Of a DNA stretch of 64,000 nucleotides, positions 54,026 through 64,000 are shown piece after piece. Source of the DNA: Corallium rubrum (Eukaryota; Cnidaria; Anthozoa; Scleralcyonacea; Coralliidae); assembly GCA_964035015.1 (NCBI GenBank), contig OZ035997.1:63153904-63217903 (forward strand), read 5' to 3'. Position 1 is the first letter of the stretch. Each line of letters starts with the position of its first letter. The translations under genes and the position numbers were made by a program. The notes under the pieces are model-generated. The model had not been told where the DNA came from. It saw nothing but the letters and a program-made list of their open reading frames with translations, and searched no databases.

Positions 54026-54217
54026 ATGAACATGGTTCCAAATATTGACGGTAAAGACAACGCTAGTGCAAGAGAAGTTCGAATAGGATTATTAAAGGAG
54101 AAATGCGACCGTGTAACACACTATCTTCGCCATTGGAAATACGTGTCAGGTCTCGCCAAGAATTTGCAGCGAACTGTCCGTGCACAGGCTAAAAGCTACA
54201 CCCGGGATGAATCAAGT
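54026..54217 (+). CDS. Possible first exon, unrecognised
   Basis: ATG followed by 64 codons rich in charged residues (GKDNASAREVRIGLLKEKCD.., HYLRHWKYVSGLAKNLQR), closed by a strong donor A|GTAAGT at 54217. The phase (1) does not fit the next seen exon at 55377. No family recognised. Confidence 0.4.
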
Positions 54218-54237
54218 AAGTTATTAATTAGTATAGG

Positions 54238-54352
54238 TAATAGCATGGTTTCGAGTGCAATTTGGAAAAAACATGCAGGAGTGACTTTTTCAAAGACTAT
54301 CAAAATTGTAAGTAAGTGTTTTTTTTCAAAATTGCACTCGAAACCATGCTAT
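54238..54352. repeat. Inverted repeat, 28-bp arms
   Basis: taatagcatggtttcgagtg is mirrored by cactcgaaaccatgctatta around a 60-bp centre. Confidence 0.75.
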
Positions 54353-54465
54353 TACTTGTTAATAATATATATGAAAATGTTAGACAAAATGTTAGACACA
54401 TTGCTCCACTTCTCGAAGCTTTAATGGTTGAAAACTGTAGCGATAGACACACCAGGCGGAAAACG

Positions 54466-54820
54466 CAATTTAAAAATGAATATCAGAGCCCAGCAAATGA
54501 CTTTGAAACAAGACATAATAAAAAGAAAAGAAAATTTATTTACTGACGTTTCGTTGTTACATCACAACATCTTCAGAGCATTTAAACTATATTACATTTG
54601 GTTCACTATATATACTACAAAGATATACTGGTTTAAAATTACAAGAACGGTTACAAAATTTAAAGTTCAAACGGACAACTGTCAAGAACAGACAACAGAG
54701 ATTGAATAACAATAACAGACAACATACTTAAAATAGATCAAGAGGAGTTGATCTATTTTTCTTTTTATTATGTCTTGTTTCAAAGTCATTTGCTGGGCTC
54801 TGATATTCATTTTTAAATTG
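54466..54820. mobile_element. Inverted repeat with PLE-type ends and a hammerhead-like core
   Basis: Arms of about 65 bp (caatttaaaaatgaatatca.. and inverse) contain agcccagcaaatgactttga, the same end motif as the Penelope pair at 6733-8945. A 12-bp direct repeat ggttgaaaactg lies outside at 54426 and 54820. No coding content. It appears to be a short non-autonomous derivative of a PLE. Confidence 0.65.
54541..54580 (-). ncRNA. Hammerhead-ribozyme-like motif
   Basis: The minus strand has CTGAAGA, a 5-bp stem GTTGT / ACAAC, GAAA, then C-GTCA-GTA as the minimal stem III and cleavage A. It fits the CUGANGA-II-GAAA-III consensus; stem I is only partly paired. Confidence 0.5.
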
Positions 54821-55079
54821 GTTGAAAACTGCTTCATTTTGTTCACTAAATACGTCAAACGTTTTACTCATAGCGTATAACCTCTTCTAGTCTTCTTGTA
54901 GGAACTTTTATGACAATATTAAAGCAAAATTCACTCTGAATTTCACCGAAATGTTCTTCGACAACTTTATGTTTTGGTCGCCATACTGGATTTTCTCGTG
55001 AAGGAAAAACCATCCTTCCAAATCCGCATAGGCATTTCATTGGCTTTCCGGTAGTTTCCGGTTGTTTATTAGCCAATCA

Positions 55080-55376
55080 GAATGCTTAATACTCATTGAA
55101 ATTTGCACTGCATTTCATTTTTCTGCACTGTATTACACCTTTTCTGCACTGTATTACATTGAAATTGCACTCCTCTCGACCAATCAGGATGCAGTAATTT
55201 TGTCATGTATATTATTAACAATGTTATCAAATCTACATTCCTAAGGGAATCTAATACAACGTGATTCGGTGATTGATATCATACTCGAATAACGTTTTGG
55301 AGCTTATGAGCTTATCACACTAGAACAAATTAATTACCTTGCCCACTAGAACATGTAATCATTTTATCTTAGGGTA
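55080..55376. other. No recognised gene
   Basis: Contains a duplicated ttctgcactgtattacac / tttctgcactgtattacatt word pair near 55125-55160. Otherwise unassigned. Confidence 0.35.
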
Positions 55377-55813
55377 TGTATGAGCTTTACTATACTGGTG
55401 GGAAAGCTGATGCAAGAAAAAAAATAGTACTTACTCTACTGTGATGGAAGTATCAGAAGTTTTGCAACAATATCACAGCAATCCAATGGGGGGACATAGT
55501 GGAGTGATTGCCACACTTGGCAAGGTATCAACATTGTATTATTGGAATGGGATGAAAGAAGATATTCAGGAATATGTAAGTTACAATCTCAAATGTGTTT
55601 TAAATGTGAGGAAATTATGACATTAATTTTGATTTAGAGAAACAGTGTTCTATGCATGTTCCATTTGACTTATGTTTTCCACTTAATGTTTTTGTCAGAT
55701 AGAATCATGCCATTGCTGCCAAACGCTGAGCAAGATAAAAATTCAAGCACCTGAACTAATACCAATTAAAGTTCATGAACCTTTAGGGTTAGTTGGGATT
55801 GACTTGATTGGTG
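55377..55813 (+). pseudogene. Integrase-derived gene exons (H2C2 zinc-binding, start of rve core)
   Basis: Exon a (55377-55577): GMYELYYTGGKADARKKIVLT, then in a shifted frame EVSEVLQQYHSNPMGGHSGV..TLYYWNGMKEDIQEY, donor GTAAGT. Exon b (55699-55812): IESCHCCQTLSKIKIQ.. VHEPLGLVGIDLIG, donor GTGAGT. This is the H2C2 zinc finger (H..H..C..C) and the first Asp region of a retroviral-type integrase in an intron-containing gene, like the domesticated GIN1/KRBA2-type integrases of animals. One base slip near 55443 separates the two halves of exon a, so this copy may be broken. Downstream exons are not seen; a LINE follows. Confidence 0.6.
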
Positions 55814-56101
55814 AGTATTTTTTTATGAACTACTAGTGCTGGTTGGATGACCACCTTTTTGATGATCAGCCTACTTTGCAGAGAGGTCCATTTTACCATG
55901 TCTATAGCTCTATCACTGTCAGATATCCTAGTTACAATCCTCGCAACACGCCGTTGGAGTTTCTCTAAACTTGTATAGCATTGCCTACTCCACAGCAATC
56001 CCATACTGTGTCACAATATTCAACAATAGGGCGAATAAAAGACACATAAATAATATTTGCACAGTGAGATGTTATATCATTTCTAATACGCCCTAACACC
56101 C

Positions 56102-57997
56102 CTAACCTCTTACCAGCTCTAGATAAAATATATTTAACATTGATTCAGTTTTGGAGGTATTCAAAAACATATTGTTATCACGTAGCCACATTCCAATTAA
56201 CTCGAGCTCTTCATTCAATTTTTCTTGGATTACAGAAACAGCAGACTCAGAGTAGAATAAAACGGTATCGTCTGCATACAACAGTATGCTGCATTTACGA
56301 ACAACATTCGGTAGATCATTAACGTGTAGAACAAACAACAGGGGACCGAGTATTGAGCCCTGTGGAACACCTGATGTAAGAGGCTCAGGGTCCGAGAACA
56401 CGCCTTAAAATCCAACAACCTGGGTTCTATCGTGCAGGTAATTCTCAAACCAAACATGCTCCTGATCCACGATTCCTAAAGCAGAAAGCTTATCTAGTAA
56501 CACAGAGTGGTCAATGCTATCGAAAGCTTTCCGGAAATCGATAAATATTGCCCCGGTTATTTGACCTTGTTCGATGTTTCTCCGTATAGAGTCTGCAAAA
56601 GATAGAGCGGCAAATTCTGTTGAGTGGGCCTTTCGAAATCCACACTGTTATGGGCTTAAGATATTATGTTGCCTTAAATATTCACAGCGCTGCTTGTGAA
56701 CCGCTCTTTCCAATAGCTTAGAAACTGTAGGGAGGATGGAAATCGGTCTATAATTATCCAAATCCTCGACCTTGCCTTTCTTAAATAATGGAATTATTCG
56801 TGCAGCCTTCCAGTCGTTTGGTACTTTATATACCCTGACGTAAAGAAGCATTAATGAGAATTGTCAATGGTCTAGTAACAATATCTGCAGAATCTTTTAA
56901 TAGACGTGGCGGAATATTATCCAGGCCAACTGCTTTCCTGTCTTGAGTCCACGAAGTTGTGTTAGAGTGAAATTCTCCGGAACCTCTTTAAACTGAAATG
57001 GGCGACGTTGTGCTTGAGATGGATTAAAGGGCCTCGCAGTAAGCTTATGACAAACTGAGACCACATAGGCCCCAACAGAATCTAAGAGATGGGTCACAGC
57101 GCCGAAAAAATACTTGTTGAAGGCAGTGGCAATGGTACGTTTATCGCTGCAGAGATTTTCTCCAATTTTAATATTCGGAGATACCTCCTTACTCTCACCA
57201 GGTATGATCTTTTTAACTGTTCTCCAGAATGCCGTATTATCATCACTGTTATCCTCCAATAGACGTCTATTATACGCTCCCTTGGCTTTTTTGATCTTAT
57301 TAGTAACGCGGTTCCTAAGGCTACGATAATTTGCCCAGTCCTCAGAGCTTGCTGTTTTACGTGCTATTTTAAGCAGATACTCTCGTTGTCGAATGCTACT
57401 TTTAATATCGCTATTCAACCAAGTACAATTATCTATTCCCCGGACACGTTTCTGTATAACAGGGGCGTGATGTTCAGCGACGGGAACAAAGGCAGACTTA
57501 AACACATTCCACAATTTGATCGCACAAATCTCCGTCGTAAATATTCACAGGGCTCAAATTAACACTTCTTAATTCATCACAGAATTTTTTCGGGTCGTAA
57601 TTCACATAGTTCCTGAATGTTTTAATTTGGGATATACCATTTCGTGGTCACTCAAACTAGCACTTATCACTCCAGAGCTACTGATATTCTATGGATTATT
57701 AGTAGCTATCAAATCTAACAGTGTACTGGAATCCAATGTAATTCTAGTAGCTTCCTTAATCACTTGTTTAGTATGAAGGCTTTTAAAAAGTGCTTTTAAT
57801 TGTTTGCATTCAGGAAGGCTTGCTCTCTTGGCTAAAAAGTCACAGTTGAAATCTCCCAGCATAAACATCTCCTTACCTTCAGATACAACATTATCCAAAC
57901 TGTTATCCAGTCTAGCCATAAAATCATTATCGTGGTATTTAGAAGAGTTAGGAGGTCTGTAAAAAGTGCCCACCAGGAACCCGCAGGTTTTTGGCAA
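56102..57997 (-). pseudogene. CR1 ORF, APE remainder and reverse transcriptase fragments
   Basis: 57689-57997: FLVGTFYRPPNSSKYHDND.., MLGDFNCDF, LLDLIATN (APE). 56897-57514: linker and RT N-terminus. 56648-56851: DWKAARIIPLFKKGK, NYRPISILP. 56102-56401: GVPQGSILGPLLF, YADDTVLFYS. Separated by frameshifts. Confidence 0.75.
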
Positions 57998-58025
57998 GGA
58001 TATCTCAAGCCAAAGTCCCTCGATC

Positions 58026-58592
58026 TTAGGTCGGATCTTCTAAATCGCTTCTCCTTAAGGCCACAATCTCGCTCTTAACATAGACTGCTACTCCACCACC
58101 TCTAGAGCTTCTATCCCGCCTAAACAGCTTGTAACCTGGAATCTCGAATTCGCTATCGAGCATATCACCTTCAGCCCAAGTTTCTGTGAGAGTTAGTGAG
58201 TGAATACCCGACTTAAGCTCATGCAAAATAAGACGCAACTGATCGATTTTACTTCTTAGGCTCCGAATATTCTGGTGAACGATTTTAAAGCCACGTAATT
58301 TCATATCTCTCGGCTTGGAAGGTAGATACTCGTATTCTCCTGTTCTAATGTCAGAGTTCTCGTCGGTCGATTGCTCAGCACTGCATCCTTGACAATAACC
58401 ATTCATATCGTGATCAGCACCAAGACATTTAAGATGGAAATTCAAGTTACATAGTTTGCACTGTAAACGGGATTGATTTCGCCGAATAACTTTGCAACAC
58501 GAAGGACACATCTGAGCATTGACAGTCACCATCGAAGGCCCAGGATTTAAACTCACATCACCTGATAACAGTAACAGATACCCAACACACAT
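58026..58592 (-). pseudogene. CR1 ORF N-terminus: 2A-like peptide, zinc finger, APE endonuclease start
   Basis: MCVGYLLLLSGDVSLNPGP is a hydrophobic leader ending in a 2A-like motif (canonical D-V/I-E-x-N-P-G-P, here Ser in place of Glu). A cysteine/histidine-rich segment follows (MCPSCCKVI..CKLCNLNFHLKCLG..GYCQGC), then APE motifs HQNIRSLRSKIDQL, LTETW and GGGVAVYVK. 2A-like sequences at this position are known in non-LTR retrotransposons and cause ribosome skipping or act as signal sequences. The frame breaks after DLEDPT. Confidence 0.78.
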
Positions 58593-58860
58593 GGACAATA
58601 TAATTTAACCAGGTAGATTCCTCTCTTGGCTTTTTGACACGTTGGCACGCTTGTAGTTGTAATTGTAGAACGTCGAGGCAGTCCCGAGTTACGGCTTGGG
58701 TATAAACGTGTGTCCAACTTAGACACGACAAAAATGGACGTAATGTCCTTAGCTGTACCATCGTATGGTTTTGTAGATGTAATATACGATAAGAACAACA
58801 GTAATATCAAAAAGAATGAGAGCTCAAACAGAGCACCTCTCGCCATGACACACGGATATA

Positions 58861-59430
58861 AAAGGATTTAATGAGCTTACTGTTGTAAAACATCAGTATT
58901 TCTCGTTGTAAAACATATACCAAATCTTGCGAAAAATTCTGTCCTTATGTTGAAATGTTCCAGTGAGTAATGAGTTTGAAATCTGAATCTGGGCCAGTGA
59001 AGGCAAATACGAAGTAAACATAACTGTTAAGCTTATTAAAACTTAAACCCAAAACATCAATCATATACTGAAAAACGTACGATGTAAAACATTTATTTTG
59101 TATTTCGACAGACTACATTGAAAATTTTAACTGCACTTACTATAAACTGGTGTTCTCAAGGTGTCAATAGTTGCCAACAACGGAGCGTAAAAATGTATTA
59201 AACTGAAAAAACATAGCCAGTTTAGATCAACAGAGAAAAAAAAGTTTTACGAAAAGAACATAACATAGCATAAAACGCCTACAGACCAGTGTCAAGCACT
59301 GGTCAGTGGCTGCTCCCATGAGCAGAAGGACCCAAATTCGCCATTTGACGCCATGTTCAAATGGCCACACTTTTTTGGCAAAAGCAAGCGGTACAGTTAT
59401 ATACAGGTCAGCGGTTGAAGCCATAGCTCG
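58861..59430. other. No recognised gene
   Basis: Between the LINE and the gypsy fragment. No domain seen. Confidence 0.3.
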
Positions 59431-59513
59431 ACCGTTTCGACGCCGTAATCGAAGCCGAAGGAAAGGCGAGTAAAGCGGCTATTCGCACTTGTTTAAAAGG
59501 GGATGTAGCGCAA

Positions 59514-60243
59514 GTGGTAAGAGTAATGTCAGACGACGACAGGAAAGACCTCGACAAGATCAAAGCTGAACTTCTTAAGCAGTTTGACAGACGAGATAAA
59601 ACGCAGATTCAGCGTGAGTTTTACAACAGAAGGCTTGAAAGTGGGGAGTCTGTTGGAAAATTCGTTCGAAGTCTTCGACAACTTGCTGAAGAAGGATTGC
59701 CTGGTTGGGAAACTGCAGCTCGCGATCAAATCGTGAAGAGCCACTTTTTGCATGGAATACCTAACGACCTTCGTACCCAGTTATCCGTGGCTTTTCAGTA
59801 CAAAGTGGATGACGCCTCGTTGAAAGATCTTGAGGAATTTACTACCAATTGGGAAAGAAATGAAGGAAGGGCGACTGCTTCCATACAGCAAGTAACCATG
59901 GCTTTACCAACACAAGATTCGTCGGAAACCGTTCAAACCGCAGCGGAGACAGCCCTTGGTAATCTGGAAGGGAAACTTTCCAAAATAGAAGCAAAAGTAA
60001 ACCGTGTTTTTACTAGACAAGACAAGTATACAGCAGACAAGATAAGTCCACCAGATCAAGCCAACGAAGAAACCAACCACGCAGTGAAACAAACGGTGGG
60101 TGCTATCAGTGTGGCTCGTTTGGTCATTTCAAGAGAGACTGCCCCCAGATAAAATCCCAAGTTGTTTGTTACCGCTGTGAGAAACAGGGACACAAGGTTA
60201 GTGAATGTCCTGATTTACCTTCATGGTTACGCCCAAACTTCTA
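59514..60243 (+). pseudogene. Gypsy gag with two CCHC knuckles, one frameshift
   Basis: Retrotransposon gag domain (REFYNRRLESGESVGKFVRS.. HFLHGIPNDLRTQL). In the next frame come zinc knuckles CYQCGSFGHFKRDC and CYRCEKQGHKVSEC (60109-60212). A single-base slip just upstream of 60103 separates the two. Confidence 0.82.
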
Positions 60244-60329
60244 AGAGGTGGGAGGACCAGCCCCCCTGTCACCTCACCTAGAATGAGGCTAACCTTGAAT
60301 TTAATGGAACTGTAAATAAACCTGGAGTT

Positions 60330-61026
60330 TCTACTACCTTTGCCACTGGTGTATGTGGGGATGAAGTAACTGTACAAGGAGTGGTTAATCATAGGAACAT
60401 TTGCATGCTACTGGACTCAGGTTCACAGATTACCATTATTAGGAGTGACATTTACTATTCGTTTTCTGTAGCCTGTAGGGACTTGTCTGCAACCTATTTC
60501 ACTAAAACCATCCGCAGTTAATGGATCACCAATAATATTCCTAGGGCAAGCACTACTAGAAATTACTGTAATGGGAACTTATGTTGGAAAATCATGGGTA
60601 TTTGTTATGAGTCCTGAGCACATGACGAATCAGGTGATACTGGGGACAGATGTACTGGCAAGACTGGGTTGTTTGTCCATTGATTTTCACTCTCAGATTG
60701 TCGACTTTGATCCAAGACCTATTACAGAGACACCCAACTCAGATTGTCACCTTAATCCAGTCAGATGCTGTAGGGTACAACTTAAAACTACTCAAGTTAT
60801 TCCAGCTATGCATGAACAATTATATAAAGTTGTGGTAAGGGATGCCCAGCCAGACCAAGAAGGTTTAATCGATGCCTATGACCAGTTGATCGATGAAAAG
60901 TTTGTTGCTTGTGCACATTCACTTAATGTTATTGGGATAGATAACACAACTTGGGTCAGGCCGTGCAATCCCAATAACCATCCAGTCAAGTTATACAAGG
61001 GATCCAACCTATATAGGCTCCTTTGA
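60330..61026 (+). pseudogene. Gypsy aspartic protease
   Basis: The protease active site reads CMLLDSGSQITII (D-S-G) near 60410 and, after a break, VILGTDVLARLGCLSIDF near 60640. The domain is split between frames. Confidence 0.75.
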
Positions 61027-61033
61027 ACCAGTT

Positions 61034-62515
61034 ATGTCCAATGTTGCAACTGTGGGCCAGGTTTGCTCAACAACAACGCCAAAAGACAACCCAGCACTGA
61101 TAAAACTTGTGGAAACAGCAGAGCTCACGGGACGTCCCAAAGCTGACTTAGAGAAACTACTGGTTGAATTTCAGGATGTATATTTTTGTGAAGGGGAACT
61201 GGGAGTAACAAGTAAGATTAAGCATGAGATACCTACAACCTCTGCTCATCCAGTGAGATCAGCAGCTCGAAGGACAGGGTACCATGAGAAAGCAGAAGTT
61301 GATCGAATTATCAAAGAAATGCTGGAAAATGATGTGATCGAAAAGAGTACAAGCCCATGGGCAAGTCCAATAGTTCTTGTATCAAAGAAAGATGGGTCTA
61401 CTCGGTTTTGTATTGACTATCGCCGTGTCAATGCAGTGACAGAAGATGTCGCTTATCCACTCCCTAGAATCGACGACGCGCTTGACTGTTTAGGAGATAG
61501 CCAGTGGTTTTCTGAACTGGATTTGGCAAGTGGATACTGGCAGGTCTAAGTAAAGGAGGAAGACCGACCCAAAACTGCATTTGTTAGTCACCGTGGTCTC
61601 CACCAGTTTAAAGTTATGCCATTTGGGTTGAAAGGAGCTCCAGCCACCTTCCAGCGGCCAATGTCCTCCATTTTTGGTCCGTTTCTCTGGCTTATCCTGC
61701 TGATCTACCTTGATGACATCCTCGTTTTCTCGTCTTCAGTCGACCAACATTTGGAACGCTTACGTTTGGTGTTCTCCAAGCTACGAGAAAACAACCTGAA
61801 GCTTAAACCCAGTAAATATCAGCTATTCCAAGCATCGATCGAGTGCACTGGGCACTTGGTCGGTGCAAGTGGTATTTCCCATCTCCACATCTGGTTACAG
61901 CAGTATCCGAGTTTCCCCAACCACGATCAGCTCAAGAGGTGAAACGGTTTCTTGGACTCGCATCATATTACCGACATTTTATCGCGGGATTCGCTGACCT
62001 TGCATACCCACTCAATCAGCTGACGCACAAAGAGGTTCAATTTGTGTGGAGCAACGAATGTGAACAAGCCTTCCAGACGTTGAAGAGAAAGTTGACTACA
62101 GCGCCAATCCTGGCCCATCCGAACTTTAATTGCCCATTTAAACTTACCACTGATGCAAGTGGGACAGGAGGCATGGGTGCTGTGTTGGAGCAAAAGGTGG
62201 ATGGCGTTACCCGACCCGTGGCATGTATCAGTGCGACTTTAAACAAGGCTCAACGTAACTACTCTGCTACAGACCGGGAGTGCTACGCGGTAATGTGGGC
62301 GGTTACAAAATTGCGTCACTATTTGTATGGCACTAAGTTTAAGATCAAAACAGACCACCAAGCACTATCATACTTGATGTCGATGAAAGAACCTCTTGGG
62401 ATGATGACAAGATGTCAAGCTGCACTTCAAGCCTACGATTTTGAGATTGCCGACCGTGCTGGAAGGCAATCCCTCATGCTGACGCTCTGTCCCGAGCTCC
62501 TCTGGTAGCTGCTTT
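61034..62515 (+). pseudogene. Gypsy reverse transcriptase and RNase H
   Basis: RT: SPWASPIVLVSKKDGSTRFC, FSELDLASGYWQV, then in-frame TAA (61547-61549) where Glu is expected, VKEEDRPKTAF, MPFGLKGAPATFQR, LIYLDDILVFS. A slip near 61880-61940 leads to FLGLASYYRHFI and RNase H TTDASGTGGMGAVL, ATDRECYAVMWAV, KTDHQAL, RAGRQ. A further slip breaks HADALSRAPL. Confidence 0.85.
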
Positions 62516-62788
62516 GGCTTTCCCGGGCAAGTGGTCAGCCGTCACAGCCTTCGTCACAGCCTTCAGGTGAATGACCTTGACATTTCAACCAATCGTGCCC
62601 GAAGAATGCTTCTACTCGAGTGAAACGTTTGATGTCGCTTGCAAAAGGTCTCCATATTGACGGGAATTCTGGATTACTTTCCTGTCGGTATAGAATCGGT
62701 CGACGGGAATATATACAAGTGGTCTTTCCGGACTCTCATGCTTCAGAAATCCTCCACTTGGTCCATGATCAACTTGCACTGTTAATTT

Positions 62789-63170
62789 TAAGGAGTTGAT
62801 ACTACTCCAAAAAAGGAGTAAAAAAAAAAGGTACCAGTTGACTCTATTTTGGGAGTATATTTTACTCCATCATTTTAACTCCATTTTTAGAGTACTTTCT
62901 ACCTCACTAATGGAGTAATATTTACCTTTGAAAGAGTAAAAAATACTCTAGTTTAAAACTTCACTCTCATTTTGGAGTAAAAAATAATCCAAAAGTGGAG
63001 TAAATTTTATTCCTATGGGGATCAAAAATACTCTGATTTAATTTTACTCTCATTTTGGAGTAAAAAATATACCAAAACTGGAGTAAATTTTATTCCTCAT
63101 GGGGGTGAAAATTACTCTAATTTAGAATTTTACTTTCATTTTGGAGTCAAAAATATACCAAAAGGGGGGT
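62789..63170. repeat. ACTCC/GGAGT motif array with ~103-bp tandem units
   Basis: At least 15 alternating ggagta/tactcc words. From 62960 a unit of about 103 bp (cattttggagtaaaaaata..) repeats roughly 2.3 times. It truncates the gypsy integrase at 62779. Confidence 0.8.
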
Positions 63171-63855
63171 TGGTTGCAATCAAACTTAAAACACGATCAA
63201 GTCGGTTTTCTTTGTTCTTTGCAGGTTTATATATGGCTAATAAACCTATCAAGAACAATAGAAGATTTTGAAAGCAGGCGGCGGCTTTTGAATTGTCTCG
63301 GGGGAAAATGGGGTTTATGTGCTGATTAGCTGATTTACATCTGCTGTCGGGACTATATATATAATCCCGGGGATTACAATATATAATCCCTATGAATTGA
63401 TAATTGCCCAATTGATAGGGAGCCTGCTACAACTATCTCGTATGGTAACGCCGGTAGCGCCCACATACGAGAAGGAGAGCAAGGGTTTGCTTTTCGCTCA
63501 CGTAATTTACGAGAGGAAGGCAAACCAATGAAAATCATCAAAATCTGCTGGTTGAGTCAGCACTTTATTCCACTGAACGTTGAGCATAAAATGTGGGGTT
63601 GATACTGCATCAATACGCATGCCCAATGCTATAATGATATGTGGTACTAATTATTCATCTGACTAATTATTCAAACAAGCTTGTAGAAGTCTGTGTATGT
63701 GTTCAATGAACCATTACGTACTTCTCAAGTTTGTTTAATAAACTGCTTTGGAGTCTTATTATTTCATAAAATATCGTTAACATTCGACATAACAATGTCC
63801 TTCGACACTCGGTAAAGGCTATTTTTTTAGAAAACCTTCTTCAATTGTGTTTTAA
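63171..63855. other. No recognised gene
   Basis: A small palindrome, tataatcccggggatta, lies near 63361. No domains. Confidence 0.3.
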
Positions 63856-63856
63856 G

Positions 63857-63964
63857 TAGGTTAAAAACCTCGAACCTCGGCTTTAAGCCAGATTAATCCC
63901 TCGGGGCCTGCGGCCCCTCGGGTTATATCTGGCTTAAAGCCTCGGTTCTCGGTTTTTAACCTAT
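63857..63964. repeat. Near-perfect hairpin (foldback MITE)
   Basis: aggttaaaaacctcgaacct..ggctttaagccaga is mirrored by tctggcttaaagcc..ggtttttaacct around cggggcctgcggcccctcg. 108 bp overall. Confidence 0.8.
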
Positions 63965-64000
63965 ACATAACGTGAGATGCAATGTATATTAAAGTAAAAT

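Larger units (their letters stand above)
55825..58860 (-). mobile_element. CR1-type LINE with 2A-like leader, degraded
   Basis: Leader ATG at 58592, then GDVSLNPGP, a CCHC/PHD-like cysteine segment, APE endonuclease, RT (NYRPISILPTVSKLLERAV, SGVPQGSILGPLLFVLHVNDL, LLYADDTVLFYSE) and a C-terminal thumb (LEKLQRRVARIVT, WTSLQSRL). Frames change at least five times, and TAA/TAG codons occur. The low-coordinate limit near 55825 lacks an obvious tail beyond a short A7 (minus sense). Confidence 0.82.
59440..62779 (+). mobile_element. Ty3/gypsy element, truncated at both ends, no LTRs
   Basis: Gag, two zinc knuckles, protease, RT (YLDD), RNase H and the beginning of integrase in the Ty3 order. It starts inside gag (EAEGKASKAAIRTCLKGDVA) and stops abruptly in integrase (LHLVHDQLA), where the ACTCC array begins. 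No LTR on either side. Confidence 0.88.

Overview
The window is AT-rich animal genomic DNA. Genes are split by GT-AG introns, tandem repeats are abundant and transposons cover much of the sequence. The host genes (a rhodopsin-type GPCR, and a secreted sushi/HYR protein ending in a ShKT-like cysteine domain) together with the repeat families (Penelope-like elements with hammerhead-like motifs, CR1/L2-like LINEs, Ty1/copia, Ty3/gypsy, tRNA-derived SINEs) suggest a cnidarian, most likely an anthozoan. The species cannot be read from the sequence.

Layout. 0-6.5 kb: an intact single-exon GPCR (minus strand) and, about 4.2 kb away, a decayed tandem copy of the same locus. 6.7-10.6 kb: a head-to-head inverted pair of Penelope-like retroelement fragments and a separate near-perfect palindrome, each carrying hammerhead-ribozyme-like motifs. 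11.1-15.9 kb: a DNA transposon with roughly 290-bp terminal inverted repeats. It holds two convergent genes: an integrase-fold DDE transposase (4 exons, IS3EU-like) and a gene ending in an alpha-kinase domain. This is the most unusual object in the window. It carries a probable solo LTR and may sit in the intron of a host gene.

17-39 kb: one host gene on the minus strand spans about 20 kb. Signal peptide, two sushi-like modules, two HYR modules and a ShKT-like C-terminus lie on six exons with consistent splice phases, 364 aa in total. Its 13.4-kb last intron holds LINE ends, a SINE with a roughly 790-bp pentanucleotide tail, a hexanucleotide array, and a Ty1/copia element (22.9-32.2 kb, TSD ctttc). 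The 5' LTR of the copia element was split by a 4.8-kb LINE insertion. Intron 1 contains two tandem copies of a 1.05-kb GC-ended repeat and a TAA-flanked foldback element.

39-55 kb: mostly dispersed repeats. These include an inverted copy of the 1.05-kb repeat, a 1.9-kb element with 70-bp TIRs, a broken RecQ-like helicase, another Penelope endonuclease fragment, a four-phase tetranucleotide array, and an inverted repeat with a hammerhead-like core. 55-64 kb: exons of an integrase-derived gene, a degraded CR1-type LINE with a 2A-like leader, a truncated Ty3/gypsy gag-pol, arrays of ACTCC/GGAGT motifs and a terminal hairpin.

Only the GPCR and the sushi/HYR/ShKT gene look like intact host genes. 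Most other coding sequence belongs to mobile elements, nearly all of it interrupted by stops or frameshifts. Family assignments come from motif recognition without database searches.
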